Source: Thraustochytrium sp. TN22
Taxonomy: Eukaryota > Sar > Bigyra > Thraustochytrida > Thraustochytriidae
Assembly (NCBI GenBank): GCA_013306675.1
Contig: JABLUY010000087.1
Coordinates: 1 to 64,000 of the forward strand
Length of the DNA: 64,000 nt
Reading direction: 5' to 3'
Made by a program: the position numbers and the translations under genes. Every line of letters starts with the position of its first letter. Position 1 is the stretch's first letter. The notes beneath the pieces were generated by a model. It saw nothing but the letters and a program-made list of their open reading frames with translations. It was not told the DNA's origin and searched no databases. Below, piece by piece: positions 27,378-37,844 of the stretch.

Positions 27378-30300
27378 AAGGAGGAGGCGGAAGAGACGCA
27401 GGAGACCCCGGCGCCGAGCGAAGGAGCGCCCAAGGAGCCCAGCGCCGCAGCAGCGGCGCCCGCAGAGCCGCCAGCAGCGCCCAAGGCCAGCAGCACCGAC
27501 GCTGACGACGATGGGCCGGGCGCTGCGGCAGCGGACGCGCAGGCAATCAAGAAGAAAAGGGTCGAGACGGACCCCGTGGACGAGGTGCTGACGCGCGTGT
27601 TTGCCATCTGCGTGGGGGACCGGCGCGGCGCCGGGCGATCGCTGGTGCGCCTGCGCGAGATGGAGGGCGAGGGCGCGAACAAGCTGAGCGCGGACAACAT
27701 CGAGGAGGCGCTGTACCTGCGGCTGGCCATGCTGCCCATCGACCTGCCCGAGGCGGCGCGGCGCGAGACGCCGCTCGAGTACCTCATCTCCTGCTTTGAC
27801 CGCCTGGATGCGACGCGCCGCAACCGCGGGGGCGACGACGAGGTGCACGCGCTGCTGGACGAGTGCCAAAAGTACATTGTCTCGTACGCCGTGACGGTGC
27901 TGCAGGAGCCGGAGATGTTCCCGAGCACCGAGGCGGGCGCCACGCCGCTCAACTCGCTCGTCGGCGCGCTGGCGAGCGGCGACGGCGAGCTCAGCTCGCG
28001 CGCCCGCGCCGCGCGCCTCATGCTAGAGCACCTGGCGCAGGAGGCCGTGCGCCAGGAGTGCGTACAATCCGTCGTGAATCCCATCCTGGTCAAGATCGAG
28101 AAGGACATGCAGGCTGCGGTGGACTCGGCCGCACCCTTCGCCACCGGCCCAGTGGCCGTGCTGAGCGCGGTGTGTGCGCAGAAGCCCTTTGGCAGCTACT
28201 TGGCTGGCTGGGTCGCCGACGCCGAGGCGCGCGGCACACCGTACGAGGAGACACGCACCGTGAGGCCCGAGAACCCGACCTTGCCGCCTGGCGTCGACCC
28301 GAGCCACCCCATGTACGCCATGATGATGCAGATGCTGCGCTCGCAGGGCGAGCGCATCAAGAATGGGCGCCGCATCGAGCTCGAGTCTTTCTGGGGCCCG
28401 TTCCTGCGGCCCTCGGCTACCGCGCAGGCTGTCGTGCGCGACTTTTTTGCCAATCCGCTCTCGCGGCCGCCATCCGACATCCGCGGCATGCAGCGCACTC
28501 TGCAGCAGCAGGCGGCCGTAGTGACCGCCGACGTCGGCAAGGCCGTGCTCAACGTGTGCCGCGCGGGGACCGGCCCGCGCAACCAAATGATGGCCTACGT
28601 GGCGCGCGCGCTGGAGCTCAACAAGGCGCGCGCGCAGATGCAGCCCAACCGCCACGAGGTGGCTTCGGACGGCTTTGCCGTCAACCTCGCTGCCGTCATG
28701 CTGCAGCTCTGCCGGCCTTTTCTCAAGCCGAGCTCGGACAAAATCAAGCTCATCGACGGCTCCTTCCGCACGCGCGCCTTCCCGAACGACCTCACCATGC
28801 TGGTCGGGGGCGGTAGTGGCAGCAGCAGCAGCGGCGGCGGCGGCAGTGGTGGCGACGGTGACGTGAGCATGGCGGATGCCTCGCAGACCAAGCCGGAGGA
28901 GGACTTCAACTTTGTGACGCGCTGCTTCTTCTACGCTCTGCGTGCCGTGCACCTGGGCCCCATCGCATGCACACGCCGCATCGACAACTACGAGCGGCAC
29001 CTGGGCCACATCCAGCGGCAGCTGGGCGCCGCTGCGCTGGGCCCCATGGCGCCGCCCAGCCCAGAACGCAGCGAGTTCGCATCCATTTTGCAGCAGCTGT
29101 ACGCCACACAGACCTTGACCTTCGAGCCGACCATCATCGCCGACTCGCTCTCGCTGTACGCGCTGTACTGCCGCTGGCTGCTCAGCAAGGCGCAGGGCAG
29201 CGGCGAGCCTCTCGAGTCGCTAGACAACCTGGAGCTGCCCCTGCGCACCGACCCGGAGCCCGCGCCCGAGGTGCGCGCCACCCCTGAGCACATCCTCGAC
29301 GACGCCACGCACCTGCTCAAGTCGCTGGCCTACGAGGCGCCCGACCGCCTGGATGCGGCCGACCCGGCCGCGCTGCGTACGCTGGTGGCCGCCTTCGTGG
29401 CTCTCATGGCCAGCCCGAAGCTCGTACACAGCCCGCACCTGCGCGCCAGCCTCGGCGAGACGCTCTTCGCGGCCTTCTTGCCCGACGAGGAAAAGGGCAA
29501 GGAACGCCGCTCCGGCGGCGACCGCGGTCCGCAGGCGCTGCGCGGCGCCATGCTGGCCGACTCGCCGCTCGTCTGCAAGCACCTGGCGCCGGGCCTGCTC
29601 GAGCTCTACGGTGACGTGGAGGCTTGCGGCTACTATGAGGCGATCGGTTTCCGCCAGCACATCGCTCTCATGCTCAAGTACATTTGGCAGCTCGAGGGCC
29701 ACAAGGCCGCCTTCCATGACTTTGCGAGCTCCACGCCGCAGCGCTTCGTCAAGTTCGCCAATGGCATCATCAACCAGACCAACGGCGGTGTCGCCGACTC
29801 TTTGCAGCGCCTGCGCGAGATCCGCAAGACGCAGCAGGACCGCCGCGAGCCGGAGTGGCAGCAAATGTCCGAGGAAGACCGGCGCCAGCGGGAGCAGGGC
29901 CTCGAGGAGAACGAGCGCTTCGTCTCCAGCGCGCTCCTGCTGGCCAGCGAGGTCATCACCATGATCCGCTACCTCTCGCTCGACCCGGTCTTTGTGCGCG
30001 CCTTTGTCAGCTCCGGCCTCGGCAGCCGTCTCGCCAGCATGCTCAGCAGCATCCTGGTCAGTCTTTCCGGCCCACGCGGCGTCGACTTCAAGATCGACAA
30101 CCCGGCCCAATACAATTTCCACCCGCAGGAACTGCTCAGCAGCGTGTACCAGACCATGTCGCGCTTCTACAATGGCGGCGCAGACTCCTTTGTCCCGGCT
30201 GTCGCCAGCTGCGCCTATTACGACTTTGACGCCTTCTCCAAGGCCTCCGCCACCGTCAAGAAGTTCAACACGCTGCCGCAGGACGTTCTGGATTCCTTCG

Positions 30301-30590
30301 ACGCGCTCAACAAGGCCGCTCACGACGAGGCCAAGCGCATCCAGGAGGAGGAGGCCGACCTCGGTGAGGCGCCCGAGGAATTCCTCGATCCGCTCATGCA
30401 AGAGGTCATGGAGGACCCGGTGCTCCTGCCCACCTCCAATGCAGTCGTCGACCGCGTCGTCATCGAGCAGCATCTCCTCAACGACCAGACAGACCCCTTC
30501 AACCGCGCGCCGCTCACCGTTGACATGCTCAAGCCGCAGCCCGAGCTCAAGGCCAGGATCCAGGAGTGGCGCGCCGGCCGCAGGTCCTGA
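27186..30590 (+). CDS. UBE4: Ubiquitin conjugation factor E4 (Ufd2/UBE4)
   Basis: U-box ligase that extends ubiquitin chains on substrates handed over by Cdc48/p97. The protein has 1134 residues, within the family range (yeast Ufd2 961, human UBE4B 1302). The C-terminal U-box is clear from about residue 1062: EFLDPLMQEVMEDPVLLPTS, then DRVVIEQHL and DPFNRAPLT. The long Ufd2 core before it shows family-like helices (VFVRAFVSSGLGSRLASML, YNFHPQELLSSVYQ). A Gln run of about a dozen residues from CAG repeats sits near residue 55, in a low-complexity N-terminus. The ATG at 27186 is in a good context (GCGATGA), and the open frame further upstream overlaps the dehydrogenase gene. No intron. Confidence 0.94.
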
Positions 30591-30906
30591 CCGACTGTGA
30601 GTGCGCGCCGTTCAAGTTGCTCCTCCACACAAACAAACACACTCTCACACAAACACACACACACACATCAAATCGAGATCAGAAAAAAACAAAAGCAAAT
30701 AAGACAAGACAAAGGAACTCAAATTCAGGTGCAAAGGGAGCTCACATCAGCCAGTGAGGGGATGCCGATCTTTGCGAAGAAGTCATCTCGCACCACCAGG
30801 TGGACATGCATGATCCCCAGGATGTACACAACCTCTGCAGCAGCATCGACGCCGTGCAAGGCAAGGGCCACTGCATGTGCTTGGCATCATTGCGCGGACG
30901 TGAAAA
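30591..30906. other. Convergent 3' region, A/C-rich
   Basis: Between the UBE4 stop and the EF-hand gene stop. It holds an (AC)n run at 30640-30668 and an A-rich stretch (30680-30720), unusual for this G+C-rich window and typical of 3' untranslated sequence. No gene seen. Confidence 0.5.
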
Positions 30907-32166
30907 TCATCGCTCCATCATCACTGAGCGAGACGGTTCCCGGGATGGGGTCGGCGCCACTTTGGACTTGAGATTGCCGGTGGAGGAACGACGTCGCTGG
31001 ACGCCCATTGACTGCGAGGCATCTAGTCGTTTAGCATCCGTACCTGAAGCGTTTTGGCGCTCGGCGCCGGCGTTTGCGAAGTTTCGCGTCGATGGACCGC
31101 TCTGAAGTGCTCCTGCCCCTTTACCAGCAACGCTGCTGCCGCGCTCCAGAAGCTGGCGCGTCGTTTGGGATCGTCCGGAGGATGGCTTGAGCGACCTTGG
31201 ACGAACCTTACCCGGGTCCGTCGTCCGGCGGTCTCCCAAGGTGTGCCGGCGTTTATGCACGGAGCCGCCGCTCTGCAGCGCCCTGGCAGCGCGGATCTTG
31301 GCGGAGGCGCGATCAAGACGCTGCTGCGCTGTGGAACGTCGCTGCGTGACCGTCCCGGTGGCGCGGTACACGTTGCGAAAGTCCGTGGTGCTGCGCCGCT
31401 GCGCCTGCGAACGACGCGCCTCGCGCTGTTGCTGCTCGGTAAGGAGCAGCTCGCTTCCGGGCTGGTCGTATGCGCAGAGTGTGCGGAACTTGCGCTCATC
31501 CACATGCGAGGCAAGAATGTCCTTGATGCTAATCTGCACGCCGTTGGCCATGGTGAGGCGCTCTTTGGAAAGCCGCGTCCAAAAGGACAGGCCAATAATC
31601 GCGCGCTGCAGCGCCTGCTGAAAGGCAAAGGCCGGATAGAGAAGTCCTGGATGGTGCTCGCAGAAGACGGCGAATCTGTCCAGCGTGATCTCGCCCGTGC
31701 CGCGACTCGGGTCTACCATGCGATGGATGCGCTCAAGGATCTGCACGGCGAGCCGATTTCGTCGATAGTCCTCGCCATAGACGTCTTTGCACATCGTGGT
31801 CATCTCTTCCACCTCAATGCTGCCGCTGCCGTCCAGATCATAGAGGTCAAAGGCGAAGATGATGAGCGAGCTCTTGGTCAGCGTTGCGTAGTTCCACGTG
31901 CTCAGCACGAACTCGCGGAAGTCTACCTGGCCCGAGCCGTCCTCGTCGAAGATGCTGAATACGCGCTGCGTGAAGGGCGTCTTGCTCGCCTTGAGGTGGT
32001 CCAGCAGCTCGAACAAGCTCAGCTCCCCGCTGCCGTCCGCGTCGATCTGCGAAAACACCTTGTGCAGCTTCTGAATGTGTCGCTCGTGCAGGCCGAGCTG
32101 CTCGTACAGCGGCATGTGCTCTTGCACCTCTGGCGGCAACCGCGTGCGCGACACCGCGCCGCCCAT
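30907..32166 (-). CDS. EF-hand protein with N-myristoylation signal
   Basis: Calcium-binding protein of 419 residues. The start MGGAVSRTR has Gly2 and Ser6, as in N-myristoylated calcineurin-B-like and recoverin-like proteins. Three good EF-hand loops follow: D42-E53 (DADGSGELSLFE), D74-E85 (DEDGSGQVDFRE) and D110-E121 (DLDGSGSIEVEE). A degenerate fourth sits near D152 (DPSRGTGEITLD). This order matches calcineurin B and CBL proteins. The last 200 residues are a Ser/Arg-rich basic tail with no known domain, with many potential phosphorylation sites. It may act as a membrane-bound calcium sensor; partners are unknown. The ATG at 32164-32166 is well placed. Convergent with UBE4 and divergent from the coiled-coil gene. 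Confidence 0.88.
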   Translation of the reverse strand: MGGAVSRTRLPPEVQEHMPLYEQLGLHERHIQKLHKVFSQIDADGSGELSLFELLDHLKASKTPFTQRVFSIFDEDGSGQVDFREFVLSTWNYATLTKSSLIIFAFDLYDLDGSGSIEVEEMTTMCKDVYGEDYRRNRLAVQILERIHRMVDPSRGTGEITLDRFAVFCEHHPGLLYPAFAFQQALQRAIIGLSFWTRLSKERLTMANGVQISIKDILASHVDERKFRTLCAYDQPGSELLLTEQQQREARRSQAQRRSTTDFRNVYRATGTVTQRRSTAQQRLDRASAKIRAARALQSGGSVHKRRHTLGDRRTTDPGKVRPRSLKPSSGRSQTTRQLLERGSSVAGKGAGALQSGPSTRNFANAGAERQNASGTDAKRLDASQSMGVQRRRSSTGNLKSKVAPTPSREPSRSVMMER

Positions 32167-32922
32167 GGCGCGGGCCGCGCCGCGCCGCCTCCTCGGCCGT
32201 CAGCACCGCACGCCGCGCGGCCGTCAGCACCGCACGCCGCGCGGTCTCCTCGGCATTCACCACGGCGCTACCTCGCGTCACGCCGCGTCGCGCCTGAACT
32301 GCGCGCCAGAATCAGCTTGGAGGCACTTCCACCGCGTCCGAGGGTGGTACCCACCTCAGCCTTTAGCGCTAGCTAGCCAACTCAAACGAGAGAAGGGTAC
32401 TTCGCTCCCCTAATCAGTACAACCAAGGCTGAGAGAAGCAACTTCACTTCGTGCGCTCCACACAACGCAAACCACTGCTCAGCGCAGACTCCTTCCCTTC
32501 CGGCGGTCTCACCAGAGGTCAAGTCGAGCACTCGCTTCACCACGGCCCGCTCTCCTTCCCGCGCCGCTGTGCACCCTCAAGCGCAGGTGGCCGCGCCACA
32601 GCGCGGCCACAGCCGCGCGGCCGCCGCGCGCGCCCAAGTCCTCGTAAACGTAACGGAATGCAACGCGGGAACGCGGGGCGGGCAAAAACCGGCGCTGCTT
32701 CTTCGCCTAGCAAAGCCATCAATCCCCTTTCGCGCGCGCGGGCTGCGCGCGGGCTGCGCGCGGCGCGGCGGCGCGGCGGCGCGGCGGCTCCCCGCGCCTC
32801 GCCCCACCTCGCCTCGCCTCGCCTGGCCTCGCCTGGCCTGGCCTCGCCAGCCGGGCGCAAGGCGGAGGCGGCGCTGGCGGCGGTTGTGCACGTGCAGCGC
32901 AAGCTCGAGCCTCGGCGAGGTG
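32167..32922. promoter_or_regulatory. Divergent promoter region
   Basis: Two adjacent copies of a 22-base unit (CAGCACCGCACGCCGCGCGG core) lie at about 32200-32245, next to the EF-hand start. A CCTCG / CCTGG pentamer tract lies at 32808-32855, before the coiled-coil gene. No gene is supported between them. Confidence 0.4.
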
Positions 32923-34689
32923 ATGGCGAGCGCGCCGGGCTGGGACGAGGAGCGCGAGGAGGGATGCGCGCGGTGCAGCGGGCTGGAGCGCGCGCTCAAG
33001 CACGCGCAGGCACGCGCCGTGGCGGCCGTGCGCCAGGCGGCCAAGCTCAAGGTGGAGCTGGACGGGCGCTTCGCCGAGGACGCGGCCTTCAAGGCGCGCC
33101 TGGGCGCGCTCGAGTCGAGGGAGGAGGCCAAGCAGGTGGCCTCGGGCGCCGCCAAGGAGGAGCTGCGCGAGGCCGAGTACAAGATCAGCTGCCTGCAGAA
33201 GGAGCTGGAGCGCAAGAATGAAGCGCTGCGCGACGCCAAGTACAGGTCCAACGCGCGGCTCGAGCGGCTCGCCAACTCGCTCGAGGCCACGGAGCAGGCG
33301 GCGCTGGAGCGCGCCGAGCGCATGCAGGAGGCCACGCGCGCCATCCAGCGCACCGTCTTGGACCTGCGTAGGCACCTCGGCGCGGGCGGCTTCCACGCCG
33401 TGAACTCGCACACGGCCAGGAGGCTCATGGCGAAGATTTGCGACGCCTCGCGCAAGCTCGGTCGCGCCGCAGCGCTGCCCGAGCAGGCGGACGAGGTGAG
33501 CGAAGACGGCGCTGCTGCTGCCGAGGCGCACGAGGCCAAGGCGCGCGACCGCGGCGATTCAGAGGACGATGATCTCTTGGACCCGGACGCTGCCATCGAC
33601 GAGGCGCTGCTGCAGGACAGCCTGCTGCTGGCGTCGCCCAATCGGACGATGGCGCGAGCGGCCAGAAATGCGCCTTCGCCCACGCGTGGCCAGGCGCTCA
33701 AGGCCAAGGCGTCGCAGGCCGCGCTGCTGCTGGCAGCCAAGAACGGCACGCTGCTCCAGCGCGAGTCGTCGCTGCTGCGCGCAGCGCCGGAGCAGCGCAA
33801 GTTGGTGCGCGACCTGTGTCGGCTGTGCCAGGACCTGGAGCGGCGCAACGCGCAGCTGGCGGCCAAGGTCGAGAGCGCGCAGCTCGAAGTAGAGGCATCG
33901 CGCGCTCACGCCCACGACTCGGGCCTCGTCCCCAAGTACCGTCTTGCAATTGTGCGCGTCAAGGCGCAGGCGCATGCTCTGCACGAGCGTCTGCAGCGGC
34001 AGAACGAGCACGTGGCCAGCCTAGAGGACCAGGTGGCTTCCCAGGAAGACCGTCTGCGCGGCCTGGAGCGGCAGCGCGACGACGATCGCCTGCGGTGCCA
34101 GCGAGCCGAGGCGCGGGCCGCCAAGCTCCAGCACGAGACGGCGCGCCTCCTGGCCAAGCTGAACGACCTCGAGACCAGCGCCGAGCGTCGGCGCCACCTG
34201 CTGGAAAGCCTGCAAAGGGAACGTGGGCTTGGCAGCGGTGACGCGGGCCTGCAAAGGGAACGCAGGCTCGGCGGCGGTGGCGCGGGCAGCTCCAGCGCCC
34301 GCGAAGCCGACCTCTACGCGGCGCATCTGGAGGAGGGGCGGTCGCTGCCACGCGCCCTCACGCCGCCGTCGACGCGCGTCGCGACGGGTGCCGCCGCCCG
34401 TTGGGCAGACGAGATGCTCGCGGAGACCGGGGCGGAGTTTGACGCTCAAATCTCTGCGGATCTTGACGAGGCGCGTCCTTTCGACTTGGATGACTTTGAC
34501 CTCGGCCTCGGGGGAGGGAGCGTCGGCGCTGATACTTTGCAGTATCGTGGCGGCGACTCGGAGGTTTTGCGTCCACGCAGCAGCGCTAGCTACAGCCGTG
34601 AGGAGGGCCCCGGCGAGGTGGCGAGTCTGCTCCGCGCCAACCTTGACTCGCTGCACAACGAGATTGCAGCCTTGCAGCAGGCGCTCTGA
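32923..34689 (+). CDS. Large coiled-coil protein, unknown
   Basis: 588 residues from the ATG at 32923. Long heptad-like stretches rich in Ala, Arg, Glu and Leu occur at about residues 20-150 and 285-425, split by an acidic linker (around EDDDLLDPDAAIDEALLQD). An acidic region with LDDFDLGLGG comes near the end, and the C-terminus SLHNEIAALQQAL is again helical. It looks like a cytoskeletal or centrosomal structural protein, but I cannot assign a family. A near-duplicate 13-residue segment (GLGSGDAGLQRER, RLGGGGAG) appears around residue 430. Divergent from the EF-hand gene. The frame upstream of the ATG is open but repeat-rich. Confidence 0.75.
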   Translation: MASAPGWDEEREEGCARCSGLERALKHAQARAVAAVRQAAKLKVELDGRFAEDAAFKARLGALESREEAKQVASGAAKEELREAEYKISCLQKELERKNEALRDAKYRSNARLERLANSLEATEQAALERAERMQEATRAIQRTVLDLRRHLGAGGFHAVNSHTARRLMAKICDASRKLGRAAALPEQADEVSEDGAAAAEAHEAKARDRGDSEDDDLLDPDAAIDEALLQDSLLLASPNRTMARAARNAPSPTRGQALKAKASQAALLLAAKNGTLLQRESSLLRAAPEQRKLVRDLCRLCQDLERRNAQLAAKVESAQLEVEASRAHAHDSGLVPKYRLAIVRVKAQAHALHERLQRQNEHVASLEDQVASQEDRLRGLERQRDDDRLRCQRAEARAAKLQHETARLLAKLNDLETSAERRRHLLESLQRERGLGSGDAGLQRERRLGGGGAGSSSAREADLYAAHLEEGRSLPRALTPPSTRVATGAAARWADEMLAETGAEFDAQISADLDEARPFDLDDFDLGLGGGSVGADTLQYRGGDSEVLRPRSSASYSREEGPGEVASLLRANLDSLHNEIAALQQAL

Positions 34690-34853
34690 TCGACTAGCAC
34701 TTACAGTTAGCTGGAGCAAGGAACGAAAGCGATCTTTTCAACGCGTCTTGTAGCCGCCCCAAACCCAGTCTCGAGTGGACACTTTTGCACAACAACAAGC
34801 GAGCAAAACAGGGGAAATAGTGGTACTGGTACGGACGGCAGCAACGACTCGTA

Positions 34854-36038
34854 TCACTTGGGGCGCAGGCGGGCCAGGTACGCCTCGGCAGCCTGCGCCT
34901 GCGCTAGGGCGGCCTCGCGCTTGGCGAGCTCCTTGTGCTTGGCGCTGACGAGGCGCTCTGCGCGGATGCGCTGCTTCTGCATCCACGCAAGCTGCTCGCG
35001 AACCTCCTGCAGCTCGCGCGAGAGGGTGCGCGAGAATCGCAGGTGGCTGGCGAACTCGTGCGCGAGCGTGTTGTAGACGGCAAACTCGCCGCGCAGCTCC
35101 TCCAGAAAGCGGTCCAGGAAGGTGGCGTACTCGGGCCGTCCTCGCTGCTCAAGCTCTTCGGCGTACTCGTCCACCAGGACGCTGGCGAGGTTGTGCACGA
35201 GGTCGAGGCAGGTGATGCGCTCCTTGACGTGCTTGAATTCTGGCCTGCCCTCGCGTCGCTCGCGCTCCTCCTCCGGCTGCACTCTTGCCTGCGCCCGCGC
35301 CTGGGCTTGCGCCTGTGCCTGGTCCTGCTTCTGCTGTTGCAGCTGATGCTTCAACTGTTGCCGTCGCTCCTTGGGCTCCTCGTCGCTGCTCTCATCCTCA
35401 TCCTCTTCGAGTGCGGCGTGGCGGCGTGGCGGCGGCGCCCCGAACAATGGCTTTCTCCTGCGCTCGGTCGTCTCTCTTTCCTTCATCGTCGCCGCGGGCT
35501 GCTCCTCGTCCTCCTCGCTCTCCTCGTCGGCGCTGGGGCTCGCGGCGCGCCGACGCACAGCTCCAGGCGAAGCGAGCAAGGTTGGCGCCTGGCGGCGCTT
35601 GGCGGAGAAAGCAGAGCGCTGCTCCGTCCTGGCCCCGGGCGAGTCCGCTGCCATCTGGTCGCCTAGGTCCATCTCGTCATCGTCGTCGTCATCGTCATCG
35701 TCCGTGGCGGCCACAAGCGGCAGGTCGTCGTCCGAGTCGGCGCGGCCCGAGCCCTCCTCGTCCGCATCCGAGTCGCGGTCGAAAAGCGTGGACTCGGCGC
35801 GCGCCGTCTTGGCGCTGCTGTCCGGGGCGGCCACGTCGTCCTCGTCCAGGTCGGCGCGCAGCGTGCGGCGTCGCGCCCTGCGACGACGCATGGCGGCATC
35901 GTCGCCGTCGCCGCCATCCGCGCGCCGTCGCCGCCGCAGGTTGGACGCGGCATCGCGGCGGCGCGGCGCGGGCTCTTGCACGAAGGCGCCCGCGCCTGCC
36001 GCGCCCGCAGCAGCGCCAGTCCCGCCCGCGTCGGCCAT
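34854..36038 (-). CDS. Acidic nuclear-type protein, unknown
   Basis: 394 residues from the ATG at 36036-36038. The first two-thirds is low complexity: an Arg-rich patch (NLRRRRRADGG), poly-Asp (about nine residues) and many Glu/Ser/Lys clusters, as in chromatin proteins. The last third, from about residue 270, is a well-formed helical domain (ERITCLDLVHNLASVLVDEY, EYATFLDRFLEELRGEFAVY, then a Gln/Ala/Lys coiled coil). That end could be a dimerisation or kinetochore-type helical module, but I cannot name it. The gene overlaps nothing and is convergent with the coiled-coil gene at 32.9-34.7 kb. Confidence 0.7.
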   Translation of the reverse strand: MADAGGTGAAAGAAGAGAFVQEPAPRRRDAASNLRRRRRADGGDGDDAAMRRRRARRRTLRADLDEDDVAAPDSSAKTARAESTLFDRDSDADEEGSGRADSDDDLPLVAATDDDDDDDDDEMDLGDQMAADSPGARTEQRSAFSAKRRQAPTLLASPGAVRRRAASPSADEESEEDEEQPAATMKERETTERRRKPLFGAPPPRRHAALEEDEDESSDEEPKERRQQLKHQLQQQKQDQAQAQAQARAQARVQPEEERERREGRPEFKHVKERITCLDLVHNLASVLVDEYAEELEQRGRPEYATFLDRFLEELRGEFAVYNTLAHEFASHLRFSRTLSRELQEVREQLAWMQKQRIRAERLVSAKHKELAKREAALAQAQAAEAYLARLRPK

Positions 36039-36309
36039 GGCGCGCGCGAGCCTCCAAGCCTTGGCGAGTTCGCGAGTTCGAGCTCTGTGTGACGGTTAGT
36101 TCGTCTTGCACGGTCAAGCAGCAAGACGAGGCAGGAATCTTTGCGGTACAACCAACCACAACGAAATCGCATCTGCAGGGCGGGGATCAAAGGCACTGGG
36201 CGATTCTCGCTCTACCAGCTAGCTAGCTACACAGGAGGACGCAGGGCGCAGGCGCGAGGCGTGCCTGAATCGATATGGTATGGTATGGTGTCGTCACGAT
36301 GCGGTGTCG

Positions 36310-37752
36310 TCAGAACGGGTTGCTGGAGCTGGGCTGCGAGTACTGCGAGTACTGCGGCTGCTGCGGCGGCGCATACGACTGCGACGGCGGCTGCTGCTGG
36401 TAGCTGTCGTAGGACGGCGGCTGCTGCGTGTAGGGCTGCGAGGAGTGTTGAGGCGGCATGACGGGGTTCGACCCGTACGAGTAGGAGGGCTGCTGCGGCG
36501 CGGCGGAGGACAACGGGTACGAGGACTGCTGCGAAGCGTAGGTGGGCTGCTGTGAGGTGTAGGAGCTGTACGGGTCCGAAGGCGCGGGCTGGCCGTAGGG
36601 TGAGGACGAGGACGACGGCGGCGCGTAATGACTTGAGGAGGAGGAAGAAGGAGCAGCGGCGTCTGGGGTGTAAGAGGCGGAGCTGTATCCGGAGGCGGCG
36701 CCGTTGGTGTAACTAGGGGCGGGGGTGTTGTAGAGCGAGGTGATGGAGCTGGGGTCGAACGCCGGGGTGGAGGTGGAGGAGGGCGCGGAAGGCGCGTACG
36801 AGGAGGTGTCGAAGGGGTTCGTGGACGAAGAGGATGAGGAGGGCGGCGCGCCGAGACTCATGCCGCCCATACCCGAAGAGAGACGGCCCAGGTCGTCGGT
36901 GCTATAGGAAGGCTGCGAGGGCGGCGCCGGGGCGTACATGGAGGGCGTGGCTGTTGAGCGCGTGGAGGCGCCGGCAGACCAGTCGAAGGCGCCGCTGCTG
37001 GGCGCGGTGGGCGCAAGCGTGGCGACCGAGGCGGTGGTGGCGATGGAGGGCGAGAAGGACTGCTGCGACGCAAAGGGGTCCTCGCCCCAGCCGGAGTAGC
37101 TGGCACTGGCGGCGGAGGTGGCCACAGGTGCGGCGGCCGAGGCGATGGCGGCGGCCGGCGTGGTGTTGGAGAGCTTGCGCTGCGCCTGGAAGTCCTTCCA
37201 GAGGTCCTCCTCGTCTGCGTCCTCCTCGTCACTGGAGTCGTCGTCGGCAGCAGCGGCTGCGGTGGACGAGGGCTTGGCAGCGGCCGGCTTGGAGCTGAAA
37301 TCCTTGGAGTTGCCGACGAAGTCGTTATAGCTCATGTGCTGCACGTCGCTGGTGTCGGCGGCCTTCTCTGCGTCGCGCTTGCTGCGGCGCATCTCCTCGA
37401 GCTGCTCGGTGGTGATGCGGATGAGGCGGTGGAAGGGCACGCCGTCGACGTTGAGGTCGTAGATATAGCCCTCGAAGTGGTCGCGGATGAAGACCTCCAG
37501 CAGGTGGCCGCCGGCCTGAAACTTGTGGGAGAAGTCCCCGTTGAACATCTTCTTCTTCTGGAACACGAGCTGGTTGTTCAGCCTGATCTCGCGCTTGCCG
37601 CGCACGAGCGAGTGCTTGAGCTCCACCTCATTCGTCTTGAGGTCCGGCAGGCAGGCGAACTTCCACGTCACCTTGACCTTGGACCCCTTGACGCGCTTGC
37701 CCACATACTCCTTCTCCACGTAGAACCCAAACACGTCTCCGCCGCGCTCCAT
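36310..37752 (-). CDS. FAIM-like domain protein with NPF/DPF tail
   Basis: 480 residues. Residues about 20-125 resemble the beta-sandwich FAIM (Fas apoptosis inhibitory molecule) family: KVKVTWKF, VELKHSLVRGKREIRLNNQ, then MFNGDFSHKFQAGGHLLEVF and YDLNVDGVPFHRL. In animals FAIM binds signalling partners and protects against protein aggregation. The remaining 330 residues are Ser/Pro/Tyr/Gln-rich and disordered. They hold short endocytic motifs: GWGEDPFASQQ, a TNPFDTS, and a C-terminal NPF ending the protein. NPF binds EH domains and DPF binds AP-2 appendages, so a trafficking adaptor is a fair inference. The ATG at 37750-37752 fits; longer upstream reading is Arg-rich and unlikely. FAIM similarity is by pattern, not alignment. 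Confidence 0.7.
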   Translation of the reverse strand: MERGGDVFGFYVEKEYVGKRVKGSKVKVTWKFACLPDLKTNEVELKHSLVRGKREIRLNNQLVFQKKKMFNGDFSHKFQAGGHLLEVFIRDHFEGYIYDLNVDGVPFHRLIRITTEQLEEMRRSKRDAEKAADTSDVQHMSYNDFVGNSKDFSSKPAAAKPSSTAAAAADDDSSDEEDADEEDLWKDFQAQRKLSNTTPAAAIASAAAPVATSAASASYSGWGEDPFASQQSFSPSIATTASVATLAPTAPSSGAFDWSAGASTRSTATPSMYAPAPPSQPSYSTDDLGRLSSGMGGMSLGAPPSSSSSSTNPFDTSSYAPSAPSSTSTPAFDPSSITSLYNTPAPSYTNGAASGYSSASYTPDAAAPSSSSSSHYAPPSSSSSPYGQPAPSDPYSSYTSQQPTYASQQSSYPLSSAAPQQPSYSYGSNPVMPPQHSSQPYTQQPPSYDSYQQQPPSQSYAPPQQPQYSQYSQPSSSNPF

Positions 37753-37807
37753 CCTCCCCGCGCCGCGCACCGCGCGCCGCGTGTCCGCGTATCCGCCGGC
37801 CCGCTGC

Positions 37808-37844
<37 letters not shown>

